Virus record (IMG/VR): IMGVR_UViG_3300044949_001207
Coordinates: 1-59,377 of that record
Length of the DNA stretch: 59,377 nucleotides
Source of the DNA: a virus
Direction: 5' to 3' (one strand)
The notes beneath the pieces are model-generated. The model worked only from the letters and a program-made list of their open reading frames with translations. It was not told where the DNA came from and did not search any database. Of the stretch, positions 6,460 through 13,526 are shown piece by piece (the stretch's first letter is position 1; every line of letters starts with the position of its first letter). The translations under genes were made by a program, and so were the position numbers.

Positions 6460-6694
6460 CACATGGACTGAGGACGAGGTCGAGCAGGCGTTGCGTCTGC
6501 TGCGGATCGGCAATGCGATTGTGTGGGAGCTGATGCGTACCGCGAAGCTGGACAGGGGCATCCGCCCCTCGACGGTGGACAGGTGGATCTTGGACAGCTC
6601 CAGCTTTCTGATGCAGCACAACCCGGAGGGTGGTGCGGATTTCCGGCAACTGACGGTGGAGGGAAAGGTGCATGCGGCGACCGAAGCTAACTGA
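6446..6694 (+). CDS. Hypothetical protein, 82 aa
   Basis: Unrecognised, helical. GAGGAGGAAACCA precedes ATG 6446, which makes this start clear even though it lies inside the end of the previous gene. The tail after about residue 62 (ADFRQLTVEG...) is read through the repeat copy at 6635 and through the start of the next gene. Confidence 0.6.
   Translation: MSMIDTWTEDEVEQALRLLRIGNAIVWELMRTAKLDRGIRPSTVDRWILDSSSFLMQHNPEGGADFRQLTVEGKVHAATEAN
6635..6650 (+). repeat. Start-associated repeat, copy 14
   Basis: Exact copy inside the 6446-6694 gene (ADFRQ), 21 nt before the ATG at 6672. Confidence 0.9.
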
Positions 6695-6875
6695 CAAGGT
6701 GAAGCAGGGGCTGTGGCTGATCATCGCCCGCTCCCCCACCCTGTACTCCGCTGAGAACGGAGCACCTGGGATGGAGCGGGCGGAGCGGGAAGCGATCCTG
6801 GCGGCGGGCCGGTACGCCGAAGCGTACTGGGGAACCAAGATGAAGATGCGGCTGACCGCCGAGGAGGACGAGTGA
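6672..6875 (+). CDS. Hypothetical protein, 67 aa, EDE tail
   Basis: Unrecognised, basic N-terminus, helical, ending AEEDE. The start at ATG 6672 follows GGAGGGAAAGGTGC. The terminal GAGGAGGACGAG is also the ribosome site of the following coupled gene. Confidence 0.65.
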   Translation: MRRPKLTDKVKQGLWLIIARSPTLYSAENGAPGMERAEREAILAAGRYAEAYWGTKMKMRLTAEEDE

Positions 6876-7060
6876 TGCGTGTGGCTGAGTTGCGGGATGA
6901 TCTGCAGGAGTATGTCTGCCGCTGCATCAGCGACTGCCACCGTCACATGGAGACAGGCGACTACGGCAGGCAGTGGGGATCGATCAAGCATCTGCACAAC
7001 GTACTTACTGCCTGGGCCTTGCTCGACAGTGAGGTCACCAGGCTGGCGGAGGAAGAGTGA
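6875..7060 (+). CDS. Hypothetical protein, 61 aa
   Basis: Unrecognised, predicted all-helical, with cysteines in YVCRCISDC. The ATG at 6875 is preferred to the in-frame GTG three bases earlier because it forms the TGATG junction used throughout the block. It ends in AEEE, coded by the next gene's ribosome site. Confidence 0.6.
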   Translation: MRVAELRDDLQEYVCRCISDCHRHMETGDYGRQWGSIKHLHNVLTAWALLDSEVTRLAEEE

Positions 7061-7299
7061 TGACGTTCGACAAGTGGCGGGAGACTCGCAGCCGAGTGAA
7101 CGACAACGCCATCATCGAAGATGCGTTCGGGTACATCCCAGAAGGATCGTATTCCGCCTTGGTCTATGACCCCGGCGTGATTGCCATCCTCCCAGACGGT
7201 CGTTATTGCACGCACATCTGGCGGTCGGAATACATCGGCGGGCTGGACGAGGTTGAGCGTCGGCTATGGGAAGACTACGCCAAGGCGGAGTGCGAGTGA
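7060..7299 (+). CDS. Hypothetical protein, 79 aa
   Basis: Unrecognised small soluble protein with a probable central beta sheet (SYSALVYDPGVIAILPDGRYCTHIW) and a C-terminal helix. The start is TGATG-coupled at both ends of the gene. Confidence 0.65.
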   Translation: MTFDKWRETRSRVNDNAIIEDAFGYIPEGSYSALVYDPGVIAILPDGRYCTHIWRSEYIGGLDEVERRLWEDYAKAECE

Positions 7300-7502
7300 T
7301 GGCTGGACATGAGCGGGTGAGGATTGAGCTGTCGCGTCGGGACATCGACGTTGTGCTCGAAGCACTGGAACAGATGGCGAGTCTTGTCGTGAGTCAGTGG
7401 GGTGAGGAAGATACTGACGGCGGATATCTGGAGCTGCGTCGGGCGCATCGGTCGATCCGGCAGCAAGCGGATTTCCGGCAACCAGAAGGGGAGGATGAGT
7501 GA
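7299..7502 (+). CDS. Hypothetical protein, 67 aa
   Basis: Unrecognised. Residues 8-30 (RIELSRRDIDVVLEALEQMASL) form a likely helix. The tail QADFRQPEGEDE is coded by the repeat copy at 7467 followed by the junction GGGGAGGATGAG. The stop overlaps the next ATG. Confidence 0.6.
   Translation: MAGHERVRIELSRRDIDVVLEALEQMASLVVSQWGEEDTDGGYLELRRAHRSIRQQADFRQPEGEDE
7467..7482 (+). repeat. Start-associated repeat, copy 15
   Basis: Exact copy inside the 7299-7502 gene, 19 nt before the ATG at 7502. It is the last perfect copy before the 9.6-kb remnant. Confidence 0.9.
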
Positions 7503-7759
7503 TGGCGAAGAAGAAACGAAAGGCACCGAAGCCCCTGCCGTACTGGCCTGGGCTGACCAAGCTGCATGACAACCGCGTTGGGTGCGGCGCTGTGCTGCTG
7601 ACTGACGATCTCGCCAAGGCTGTGATCACCGCTATCGACATCGCGACTGTGGTCATCCAGGAGGGCGACGTTGCTGCCGGGACAACTGACAAGTGGACAC
7701 TGGGTCGGCTTGAGATGGCCCGCCGGATTCTGGATTGGACGTTCATGGAGGACGAGTGA
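7502..7759 (+). CDS. Hypothetical protein, 85 aa, EDE tail
   Basis: Unrecognised. It has a lysine-rich start (MAKKKRKAPKP), then a helical domain with DDLAKAVITAIDIATVVIQ. It ends MEDE, with GAGGACGAG doubling as the next ribosome site. Confidence 0.65.
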   Translation: MAKKKRKAPKPLPYWPGLTKLHDNRVGCGAVLLTDDLAKAVITAIDIATVVIQEGDVAAGTTDKWTLGRLEMARRILDWTFMEDE

Positions 7760-7989
7760 TGGCCGATGCGTGGAAAGTCTACGGCGGCATGACAGAGTGG
7801 GAACGCGCGCCGTTGTATGCCGATGCCCGGCAGCGGGTGCTGAAATCACGCAGGCTGTCAAAGTACATGGACATCATCTTGTCCGATGGCTACGCCACCG
7901 ATGACGATCACCTGCGTTGGGTGATTCGCGGACGGGTTGGTGAGATTGAATCCTGGGCCAAACAAATAAAGGAGGACAGCAATGGCTAA
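7759..7989 (+). CDS. Hypothetical protein, 76 aa
   Basis: Unrecognised, helical, charged. The start is TGATG-coupled. Its last codons overlap the start of the next gene, whose ribosome site (AAGGAGG) lies within this gene. Confidence 0.65.
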   Translation: MADAWKVYGGMTEWERAPLYADARQRVLKSRRLSKYMDIILSDGYATDDDHLRWVIRGRVGEIESWAKQIKEDSNG

Positions 7990-8413
7990 GAAGAAGACTG
8001 TGAAGAAGCAGGCGATTAAGGGAGACCACATTCCTGTGCTTGGCGCACAGGACGAATACATCATGGAGTACGCCCCGTCGCTGATGCCGGTGTACTTGAC
8101 GCTGTTACCGTTCTCCTACCTGTTCGGCTCAACGTCTGCTGGGCCACAGAAGCAGGCGAAGAACTACGACCCAGCGGAGCCGCCGCACATTGAGCTGCAC
8201 ATCGATGACCCGCGCTACCCAGGCGGGGATACCGATGGCGTGTCTTTGTACTGCCGCATCACGGCAGAGAAGATCACTCTCCACTGGTACTGCATAAATG
8301 GTGCGGGCGGAGAGAACTACCATGAGGAATCGGAGATCACACTGGCTGGGCTGTGGGATTACCTGCGCCAGATTCCGAAGCCGTATGAGTGCTTCTGCAA
8401 GGGGGATGAGTGA
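7982..8413 (+). CDS. Hypothetical protein, 143 aa
   Basis: Unrecognised. It has a lysine-rich start (MAKKKTVKKQ), a moderately hydrophobic stretch at about 34-50 (LMPVYLTLLPFSYLFGS) that is too polar for a confident membrane call, then a beta-rich domain (HIELHIDDP, SLYCRITAEKITLHWYCING). It ends KGDE at a GATGAG junction. The AAGGAGG site 6 nt before ATG 7982 makes the start firm. Confidence 0.7.
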   Translation: MAKKKTVKKQAIKGDHIPVLGAQDEYIMEYAPSLMPVYLTLLPFSYLFGSTSAGPQKQAKNYDPAEPPHIELHIDDPRYPGGDTDGVSLYCRITAEKITLHWYCINGAGGENYHEESEITLAGLWDYLRQIPKPYECFCKGDE

Positions 8414-8709
8414 TGCGGACAGCCAACACTCTTGTTGTGTCGAGCGGATGGGTGGGCCGCAAGGGGCCGCTTGGAAAGAACGGCAGCTGGACGCACCCGG
8501 AGTTTCCTGGGGTGACAGTCAAGCACTGCGGTCACCAGACCGCGCTGCGGCCCTACTACATACCAGGGAGCAAGCTGCCGGGGGGCGTGGCCTATTACAC
8601 ATTCCGCACCGTCAAGCAGGCACAGTGGTGGGCTGAGCGCGGCGGGCATTTGCTGGAAGACCAGGACGAGGCAGACCAGTTGTATCGGGAGATGATCGGT
8701 CGTGAATAA
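8413..8709 (+). CDS. Hypothetical protein, 98 aa
   Basis: Unrecognised. The segment KLPGGVAYYTFRTVKQAQWWAERGGHL reads as a strand followed by a helix, and the protein is aromatic-rich. The start at ATG 8413 is in the usual TGATG junction. The end overlaps the next gene's GTG start by 8 nt. Confidence 0.65.
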   Translation: MRTANTLVVSSGWVGRKGPLGKNGSWTHPEFPGVTVKHCGHQTALRPYYIPGSKLPGGVAYYTFRTVKQAQWWAERGGHLLEDQDEADQLYREMIGRE

Positions 8710-9565
8710 GCGCGTCGTATTCGGACTACCACTGAACCCTGCCCCGCTGCTCGAACAGCTCAGCGGTCAGTCGTTCTGCCTGAGCTACTACCACAGGCAC
8801 CGGCTGGGCAAGCAGCTCGACCAGGCGATTGACCTGGTCGGGGATGACGGGATTCTCCTGCTCGACAACGGTGCATTCACCGCCTGGCAGAAGGGGGAGA
8901 CACTGGCCTGGGAGCACTGGGAGAAGTTCGCGGAGTGGGCGGCTGGCATCATGGCCCGCTGCCCCCAGGCTGTCGCCGTGACCCCCGATGTGATCGGCGG
9001 GACGGAGCAGCAGAATGCCGAGCTGATGATCGACTTCATGTGCTGTGGGATTGTCGAAACGGACAGGTGCATGCCGGTGTGGCACATGCACGAAAGCCTC
9101 GACCACCTCCGCTACCTCACCGACTACGGCAAGTATTTGGCTATCGGCAGCAGCGGCAAGTACGCCAAGGTCGGTACGCCCAAGTGGCACCGGAGAATCG
9201 GTGAGGCGTTGCGGGCTATCAACCGGGCGACGATCCGCGTCGGTCTCATGCGGCCCTGGCTGCACATGATGCGGGCGCAATCGGAGATGCATGCCTACCC
9301 ATTCGACAGCTGCGACTCCTGCAATGTCGCTGTCAACCATGGCCGGTGGCGGCGGTCTCATCCAGGCGACAGGCATGTGGCCCGCATGGCGCAGCCCATC
9401 CTCGACAGGGTGGCACTGTCGTGTGACGGGGTCGAGCGCAAGCCGCACCTGTCCCCAGCCGGTGAGGTCAGGGAGTGTGCCGTGTGGCAGGGCAGGATCG
9501 CCGCACTGGAGGAACGGTTCGAGTCGCTGCGGGGGCGTGACCCGCAGCATTCAATGGTGGCGTAG
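8702..9565 (+). CDS. DpdA-like protein, TGT superfamily (putative DNA 7-deazaguanine insertion)
   Basis: The protein (287 aa, GTG start overlapping the previous gene) resembles phage DpdA-like members of the tRNA-guanine transglycosylase superfamily. Visible landmarks are a barrel strand ending LLLDNGAFTAW (D55, where TGTs have DSGG/DSGAF), VTPDVIGG near residue 100, VWHMHES near 122, a YLAIGSSG strand, the PWLHMMRAQ segment, and DSCDSCN near 205. DpdA enzymes exchange guanine in DNA for a 7-deazaguanine base and protect phage DNA from restriction. I see no preQ0 synthesis genes in the window, so the base would come from the host. The active-site assignment is by eye, so substrate and activity are inferred. 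Confidence 0.6.
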   Translation: MNKRVVFGLPLNPAPLLEQLSGQSFCLSYYHRHRLGKQLDQAIDLVGDDGILLLDNGAFTAWQKGETLAWEHWEKFAEWAAGIMARCPQAVAVTPDVIGGTEQQNAELMIDFMCCGIVETDRCMPVWHMHESLDHLRYLTDYGKYLAIGSSGKYAKVGTPKWHRRIGEALRAINRATIRVGLMRPWLHMMRAQSEMHAYPFDSCDSCNVAVNHGRWRRSHPGDRHVARMAQPILDRVALSCDGVERKPHLSPAGEVRECAVWQGRIAALEERFESLRGRDPQHSMVA

Positions 9566-9577
9566 ATTTCCGGCAAC
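9565..9577 (+). repeat. Start-associated repeat, degenerate copy 16
   Basis: Only GATTTCCGGCAAC remains; the leading GCG is replaced by the TAG stop of the 8702 gene (9563-9565). The ATG at 9588 follows after 10 nt, closer than for any other copy. Confidence 0.8.
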
Positions 9578-9587
9578 GGGGGACACT

Positions 9588-9671
9588 ATGAGTTTGTCTG
9601 AGTGGATCGGCATTAGCGTCGGTGCCGTAACGATTTTCTGTGTGCTTACTGGGGTGGGGTTCCGCCGATGA
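9588..9671 (+). CDS. Small single-span membrane peptide, 27 aa
   Basis: The short frame codes a peptide made almost entirely of one transmembrane helix (WIGISVGAVTIFCVLTGVGF) with a short basic end (RR). GGGGGA precedes ATG 9588 by about 5 nt. The stop overlaps the next start (ATGA at 9668). The role is unknown; size and topology would fit a toxin-like or membrane-sensing peptide. Confidence 0.55.
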   Translation: MSLSEWIGISVGAVTIFCVLTGVGFRR

Positions 9672-10111
9672 CTGAGCAAGACGAGCGGTCTATCTATATC
9701 GACCACCTCCGCCCGTATGCAGATGCGGCGTGTGCAAAGGTCGAGACCATGCTGCAGGACATAACCACATGCGACCCGATGTACATTGTGTTTACGGAGA
9801 AGGAATCCGAGGCGCTGATGGACGCCTTGCGTGGAGCATTTCATGTGGACTGCAGCAAGGTGTTTACGCAACGCGGCGGGCTGAGGTACGTCAAGACACA
9901 CCTAACCACAACCCGCGATACGGAACTCCTGGCTGGCATCCTGTTCTATGATTCACTGGCTGCGTTTCAAGAGGGCGAGACATTCGTGCTCCCGCTCAGC
10001 AGGGCATGGACGCTGCCGATTGCATTGCTCAATCCCGGCATGGCACTGCGTGGATACAACAGGCTTGTAGTTCCCGACCTGCACATCTACGAGGGTGACG
10101 AAGATGTCTGA
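9668..10111 (+). CDS. Hypothetical protein, 147 aa
   Basis: Unrecognised soluble protein with mixed helix and strand. It has an acidic N-terminus (MTEQDERS) and C-terminus (YEGDEDV). It is coupled to the small membrane peptide upstream and overlaps the recombinase start by 8 nt downstream, so it may be co-expressed with the recombinase. Confidence 0.65.
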   Translation: MTEQDERSIYIDHLRPYADAACAKVETMLQDITTCDPMYIVFTEKESEALMDALRGAFHVDCSKVFTQRGGLRYVKTHLTTTRDTELLAGILFYDSLAAFQEGETFVLPLSRAWTLPIALLNPGMALRGYNRLVVPDLHIYEGDEDV

Positions 10112-10877
10112 CAGGCAGGCTATCTGCTACGGATACGGCAGGCATTCCACCAACAAGCAGGAGCTGACCAGGGAGGTGCAGGAGTTCCGCACCTACGACC
10201 ACTGGGAGCGGAACCTCAAGGATAAGGGGATCGTCTGGGGTGGGTTCTTCTATGACCCAGCAACCTCTGCCCGCATCCCGTTCAGTGAGCGGCAGCATGG
10301 GCGGATACTGCATGCCGTCGCCCAGCCAGGCGACCACATCCTGGTCACCAAGCTCGACCGTCCATTCCGCTCCCTGCGTGACGGCATCGTCAGCATGGAG
10401 CAGTGGTCGGATCGCGGCGTCATCTTCCACAGCCTCGACCTCCAGGTGGACACCAGCACCCCGCTGGGGAAGTTCTTCCGGACGATCCTGCTGGCAGTTG
10501 CTGAGCTGGAGCGGGAGTTCACCAGGGAAAGAACCAGGGAGACCGTCGAGCTGCGGAAGCGGGCGGGCCAGCCGTACTCCACTGGCTGTCCTGTCGGGTG
10601 GCGGATCGTCGGTGAGGCACCGCATCGCCGCTACCGGACGGACGAGGACGAGCGGGCGCTGGTGGATGAGATGGCTCGACTCCGCGATGACGGTGCGTCC
10701 TACGATGACCTGGCCCTGTGGTCGATGAAGCAGCAGTCGCTGCCGTGCAAACGCACATTCCCGACGCGCGGCCAGACCAAGTGGGCAATCAACGCGCGGC
10801 GGGCTGGCTACCCCAAGATCGCGAACTACAAGGTCTTCAATCGGATGGTGTCGCGCGGCGAGATCAAGGTGCGTTAG
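10104..10877 (+). CDS. Serine recombinase (resolvase/invertase family), 257 aa
   Basis: The N-terminal catalytic domain is clear. The YGRHS motif supplies the nucleophile S15, VTKLDRPFRSL gives R86 and R89, and the long E helix starts LAVAELEREFTRERT. A C-terminal region of about 100 residues follows (YRTDEDERALVDEMARLRDDGASYDDLA...) in place of a simple resolvase HTH, but it is far shorter than a large phage serine integrase. The enzyme should cut and rejoin DNA at short paired sites. It is the last gene of the repeat-punctuated block, and its stop overlaps the stop of the convergent sigma-like gene (10874-10877). ATG 10104 is chosen over an upstream GTG. Confidence 0.85.
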   Translation: MSDRQAICYGYGRHSTNKQELTREVQEFRTYDHWERNLKDKGIVWGGFFYDPATSARIPFSERQHGRILHAVAQPGDHILVTKLDRPFRSLRDGIVSMEQWSDRGVIFHSLDLQVDTSTPLGKFFRTILLAVAELEREFTRERTRETVELRKRAGQPYSTGCPVGWRIVGEAPHRRYRTDEDERALVDEMARLRDDGASYDDLALWSMKQQSLPCKRTFPTRGQTKWAINARRAGYPKIANYKVFNRMVSRGEIKVR

Positions 10878-11395
10878 GGCAGATCGCTCTCTGCCAGACG
10901 CAGGATTTCGATGGCCCTGTTCACCCGTTTGGCAATTGTCCGCGGGTCGCAGCTGTGCTCCTGGCTGAGCTGTTCGAGCGTCACCTGTTCGATCAGCCGG
11001 TCTTCGAGCAGATCCCGGTCGGCTGCACAGAGGATGCGCAGCGCCCTCAGCGCACGCATCTCCTGCCTGGTGCGGCTGCGGTTTGGCACCGGCTCCAGGA
11101 TCTTGTCCACCGGAACGTACCGACCGTCCTGCTTCTGCTGGTTCAGCACCTCCCGGTACAGGGCATGCCGGATGGCCGACCCGAAGTAGGTGGTCGGCAG
11201 ACTTTTCTCAGGCCGGTAGGTGAACGCAGCCAGGGTGATCGCCTGGTACGCAACCGACTCCAGGTCTACGCGCTTGATCGATGCGCGTAGGTCGTAGTTC
11301 TTCTTGACGAAGGAGGCTATCGACGGCTGCACGAAACGCATTGCCTCTTCGGCAATCAGTCGCTGCTTAGCCGTCAGCCTGCGGCGACGGGTCAT
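10874..11395 (-). CDS. Sigma-70-like transcription factor, 173 aa
   Basis: The central segment (VDLESVAYQAITLAAFTYRPEKSLPTTYFGSAIRHALYREV) matches the region 2 pattern of sigma-70 factors. The C-terminal part (DRDLLEDRLIEQVTLEQLSQEHSCDPRTIAKRVNRAIEILR) matches region 4 with its helix-turn-helix. The protein would redirect host RNA polymerase to phage promoters, probably late ones. Start ATG overlaps the upstream stop (AATGA) with no ribosome site in front, so translation must be coupled. It converges tail to tail with the serine recombinase, sharing 4 bases and leaving no room for a terminator. Confidence 0.7.
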   Translation of the reverse strand: MTRRRRLTAKQRLIAEEAMRFVQPSIASFVKKNYDLRASIKRVDLESVAYQAITLAAFTYRPEKSLPTTYFGSAIRHALYREVLNQQKQDGRYVPVDKILEPVPNRSRTRQEMRALRALRILCAADRDLLEDRLIEQVTLEQLSQEHSCDPRTIAKRVNRAIEILRLAESDLP

Positions 11396-11670
11396 TGGGA
11401 GGAGAGGCGTATAAGCTCATCTAGTTTCCTCCCTACGTTCTCCAGCTGATCGCTGTGCCGCTCTTGCCCGGTGACGATCTTCTCCACAACAGAGAAGTGC
11501 GCGTCGAGCAAGGGCTGCACAATGTCAGTCCTGGCCCAATACAGTACCACAGCCAGTATCACCACTGGCATCCCGAATCGTTCCGCGACCCGGTACAGGA
11601 ACTCTGTACCGGCAGTCACCTTGGGAAGGTCGGCTTCTGGATCGGCTGCGTGAGCTGCGACGGGGGGCAT
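11392..11670 (-). CDS. Single-span membrane protein, 92 aa (lysis group candidate)
   Basis: Residues about 33-50 (GMPVVILAVVLYWARTDIV) form one membrane helix. The following region (EKIVTGQERHSDQLENVGRKLDELIRL) is a likely coiled coil in the aqueous phase. This plan fits an inner-membrane spanin or holin accessory, but there is no sequence signature. The ATG at 11670 is preferred to a GTG at 11688 because AGGTG precedes it. The gene overlaps the proline-rich secreted gene upstream by about 55 nt in another frame, recalling Rz/Rz1-type overlaps, though the order is reversed. Confidence 0.5.
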   Translation of the reverse strand: MPPVAAHAADPEADLPKVTAGTEFLYRVAERFGMPVVILAVVLYWARTDIVQPLLDAHFSVVEKIVTGQERHSDQLENVGRKLDELIRLSSQ

Positions 11671-11819
11671 GGCACACCTGGTTTGCACTGGGACACCGGA
11701 GCTGCTGACTTAGGGGCAGGCTGAGGAGCTGGCTTTGGCCTGAGGCTGGCTGCAATGCCAGCGTTCACCGCCATCTCCAGGTGCCATGCCGCGATCAAGA
11801 TGACGAGTGCGCGCCTCAT
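11616..11819 (-). CDS. Small secreted proline-rich protein, 67 aa
   Basis: It begins MRRALVILIAAWHLEMAVNAG, a plausible signal peptide. A proline-rich body follows (LRPKPAPQPAPKSAAP...) with two cysteines in CKPGVPC. There is no lipobox, so it is not a typical outer-membrane spanin. The start overlaps the upstream peptidase stop (ATGA) and has GGGGGTGGT before it. The location between a cysteine peptidase and a membrane protein suggests a lysis or surface role, by inference only. Confidence 0.5.
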   Translation of the reverse strand: MRRALVILIAAWHLEMAVNAGIAASLRPKPAPQPAPKSAAPVSQCKPGVPCPPSQLTQPIQKPTFPR

Positions 11820-12835
11820 ACCACCCCCACTAGCCCCCAATCGGGAAGCTGGTTCGCTGCCCATCCCTTCCCTGTGCCGAAGGCAATGCACGACCTGTCG
11901 TGCATGTCATCCCATCGCGTCCAGAATGAACCTGGCGGGATCTCCAGGCTTGTCCCCATGATCCTGCGGGGGCCGGTCATGTACTCAGACCAGCTGTTCT
12001 GCAGGAGCACCAGGCCACAGCCGTACTTCTTGCGGGTCTCGTCCCTGTCATCAGCCGCGATGGCCGCAATCGCATGCGCCCAGGACGATGAGCTGCGACG
12101 GCAGACTCCGTTCTCGTCGCGCGTCGAACCCCAGGCCTCCATGCCACAGGTGGTCAGCGCATACCCATTCGCAAGCATGTCGCGAACGGACTGCCAGGTG
12201 GAGCAGACGGTGGCGTTCTGGAGCAGATGCTCCCCCGTCATCTTCCTGACCTCGCCAGGCGGGGGAGTCCTGCCGTACCGGCCCGCCATCTGCGGCGAGT
12301 ACTTGGTGAGGTCGAGTCCCAGCTCAGGATAGTTCTTGCGGAGCACCAGGCCTCCGGTCTTCAGGCCGCACTCAGCAGCGGCGCTGCAGCTCCAGCCGTC
12401 CCCGTCGTATCCGCGGAACCAGAACCAGCTCTCAGTGGAGAACAGCCCATTGGCTATGGCCTCAGGGCTGGCAACCGGGGCGTCGAACTTGCTGGTGTTG
12501 TTGCCGTAGAGAAGAGCTGCACAGTACGACACCATGGCGGCAGTCCTACTGGAGAAACTGACGCAGTCCCCCCTGAGCTGCTGCACTCCAGGGAGGACGC
12601 CTGGGTACAGCTTCATCGCCGCCAGGAACGGCAGCGACAACTTGCCAGCACCTGAGCTGTCGAGGCCCGCAGCCGAGCATGCCATGCCGCCGTCCGCATA
12701 CCCGCCGATGTCTTCGATCTGATCCGTCAGCCGAGCGTTGGCCGACAGATCGATGAACGCACCGACGAATCCCCGTTCGTATTCGGAGATCACATCTGCT
12801 GTGCGCTCGAACAGAAGTGTGCGGCGATCTCTCAT
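11816..12835 (-). CDS. Papain-like cysteine peptidase, 339 aa
   Basis: The papain (C1) active-site pattern is visible. Q85 lies six residues before C91 in QQLRGDCVSFSS (oxyanion Gln and nucleophile), H254 is in SSWAHAIAAIA, and N280 with W282 is in LLQNSWSEY. The spacing fits the family. No signal peptide or propeptide is seen. It lies among small membrane and secreted proteins and no ordinary lysozyme, amidase or transglycosylase is found in the window. It may therefore act in lysis by cutting envelope peptides or proteins; a role against host proteins or in virion processing is also possible. Start and stop overlap the neighbours by 4 nt each. Confidence 0.7.
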   Translation of the reverse strand: MRDRRTLLFERTADVISEYERGFVGAFIDLSANARLTDQIEDIGGYADGGMACSAAGLDSSGAGKLSLPFLAAMKLYPGVLPGVQQLRGDCVSFSSRTAAMVSYCAALLYGNNTSKFDAPVASPEAIANGLFSTESWFWFRGYDGDGWSCSAAAECGLKTGGLVLRKNYPELGLDLTKYSPQMAGRYGRTPPPGEVRKMTGEHLLQNATVCSTWQSVRDMLANGYALTTCGMEAWGSTRDENGVCRRSSSSWAHAIAAIAADDRDETRKKYGCGLVLLQNSWSEYMTGPRRIMGTSLEIPPGSFWTRWDDMHDRSCIAFGTGKGWAANQLPDWGLVGVV

Positions 12836-13275
12836 AAGATGGATGCAGCGATGTCGGAGAAAGCCTTTGCCGCCTCAGCTCGAAGCGACGGGTTGAGCGG
12901 AATGTCATCTGTGCCGAGCCTCTTGGTAACGGCACCCTCCAGCGCCTCCCGCAGGCCCGGCACCTCACCCGCCTGGTTCTCCAGCACACCTCGCCACACC
13001 ACCAGCAGAGCTGCCCGGTGCGCCCGGCGAATCGCCTCAGTGTCAGCGAACACAGGATCTGCAGCAGGGTCTGCGGCAATCGCCCTGGAAAGAATTTGAT
13101 AGGCCTCACGAACCGCGGCCCGATCAGCCTTTGACATCTTGCTTGCGATGCGGGCAACGTCCTCGAACACAGCCGTCTGCGCCGGGGCTGGCTTGACCGG
13201 GACAATTACGGGAGACAGGCGGTAGGCACCGTAAGCCAGGCCTATCGCCACGCAGATAGCCATTCGCGTCTTCAC
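12832..13275 (-). CDS. Membrane-anchored protein, 147 aa
   Basis: The N-terminus (KTRMAICVAIGLAYGAYRLSPVIVPV) is a short signal anchor. The rest is soluble and helical (SKADRAAVREAYQILSRAIA, EAIRRAHRAALLVVWRGVLE) and should face the periplasm. GTG at 13275 follows GGGAGGTGACACCAA; ATG 13263 is an alternative. The topology resembles inner-membrane spanins, without sequence proof. Confidence 0.55.
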   Translation of the reverse strand: MKTRMAICVAIGLAYGAYRLSPVIVPVKPAPAQTAVFEDVARIASKMSKADRAAVREAYQILSRAIAADPAADPVFADTEAIRRAHRAALLVVWRGVLENQAGEVPGLREALEGAVTKRLGTDDIPLNPSLRAEAAKAFSDIAASIL

Positions 13276-13526
13276 TTGGTGTCACCTCCCACAACCTCCC
13301 AGAGCAGCTCCTTGGCTAGAGTGAGCGCCTTGTCGGGGTGCGCGAAGTGAGAGCTGCCGCCTTCGATCTCATCGATCAACTTGATGAGTGTGGCTGACCA
13401 CTCCTGCCGCCACGACTTGACGCCAGCATCGGCTGGCTTGCCGGGCTTCGGGAGCAGCGCGGCAATCGCCGGGTAGCCAGCGACCGCGGCAAGAACTGCG
13501 ACCACCAGAAGATCAGTGAGTGCCAT
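13272..13526 (-). CDS. Small membrane protein, holin-like, 84 aa
   Basis: Residues 4-26 (TDLLVVAVLAAVAGYPAIAALL) form one membrane helix, followed by a charged soluble tail. Size and position in the lysis-like group are compatible with a holin or its partner, but single-span proteins of this kind are not diagnostic. The start overlaps the upstream stop and has AGGTG before it. Confidence 0.5.
   Translation of the reverse strand: MALTDLLVVAVLAAVAGYPAIAALLPKPGKPADAGVKSWRQEWSATLIKLIDEIEGGSSHFAHPDKALTLAKELLWEVVGGDTK

Noticed and set aside
11616-11819. Outer-membrane spanin lipoprotein
   Set aside because: The proline-rich peptide has a signal-like start but no lipobox cysteine, so a spanin call would be unsupported; kept as a secreted small protein.
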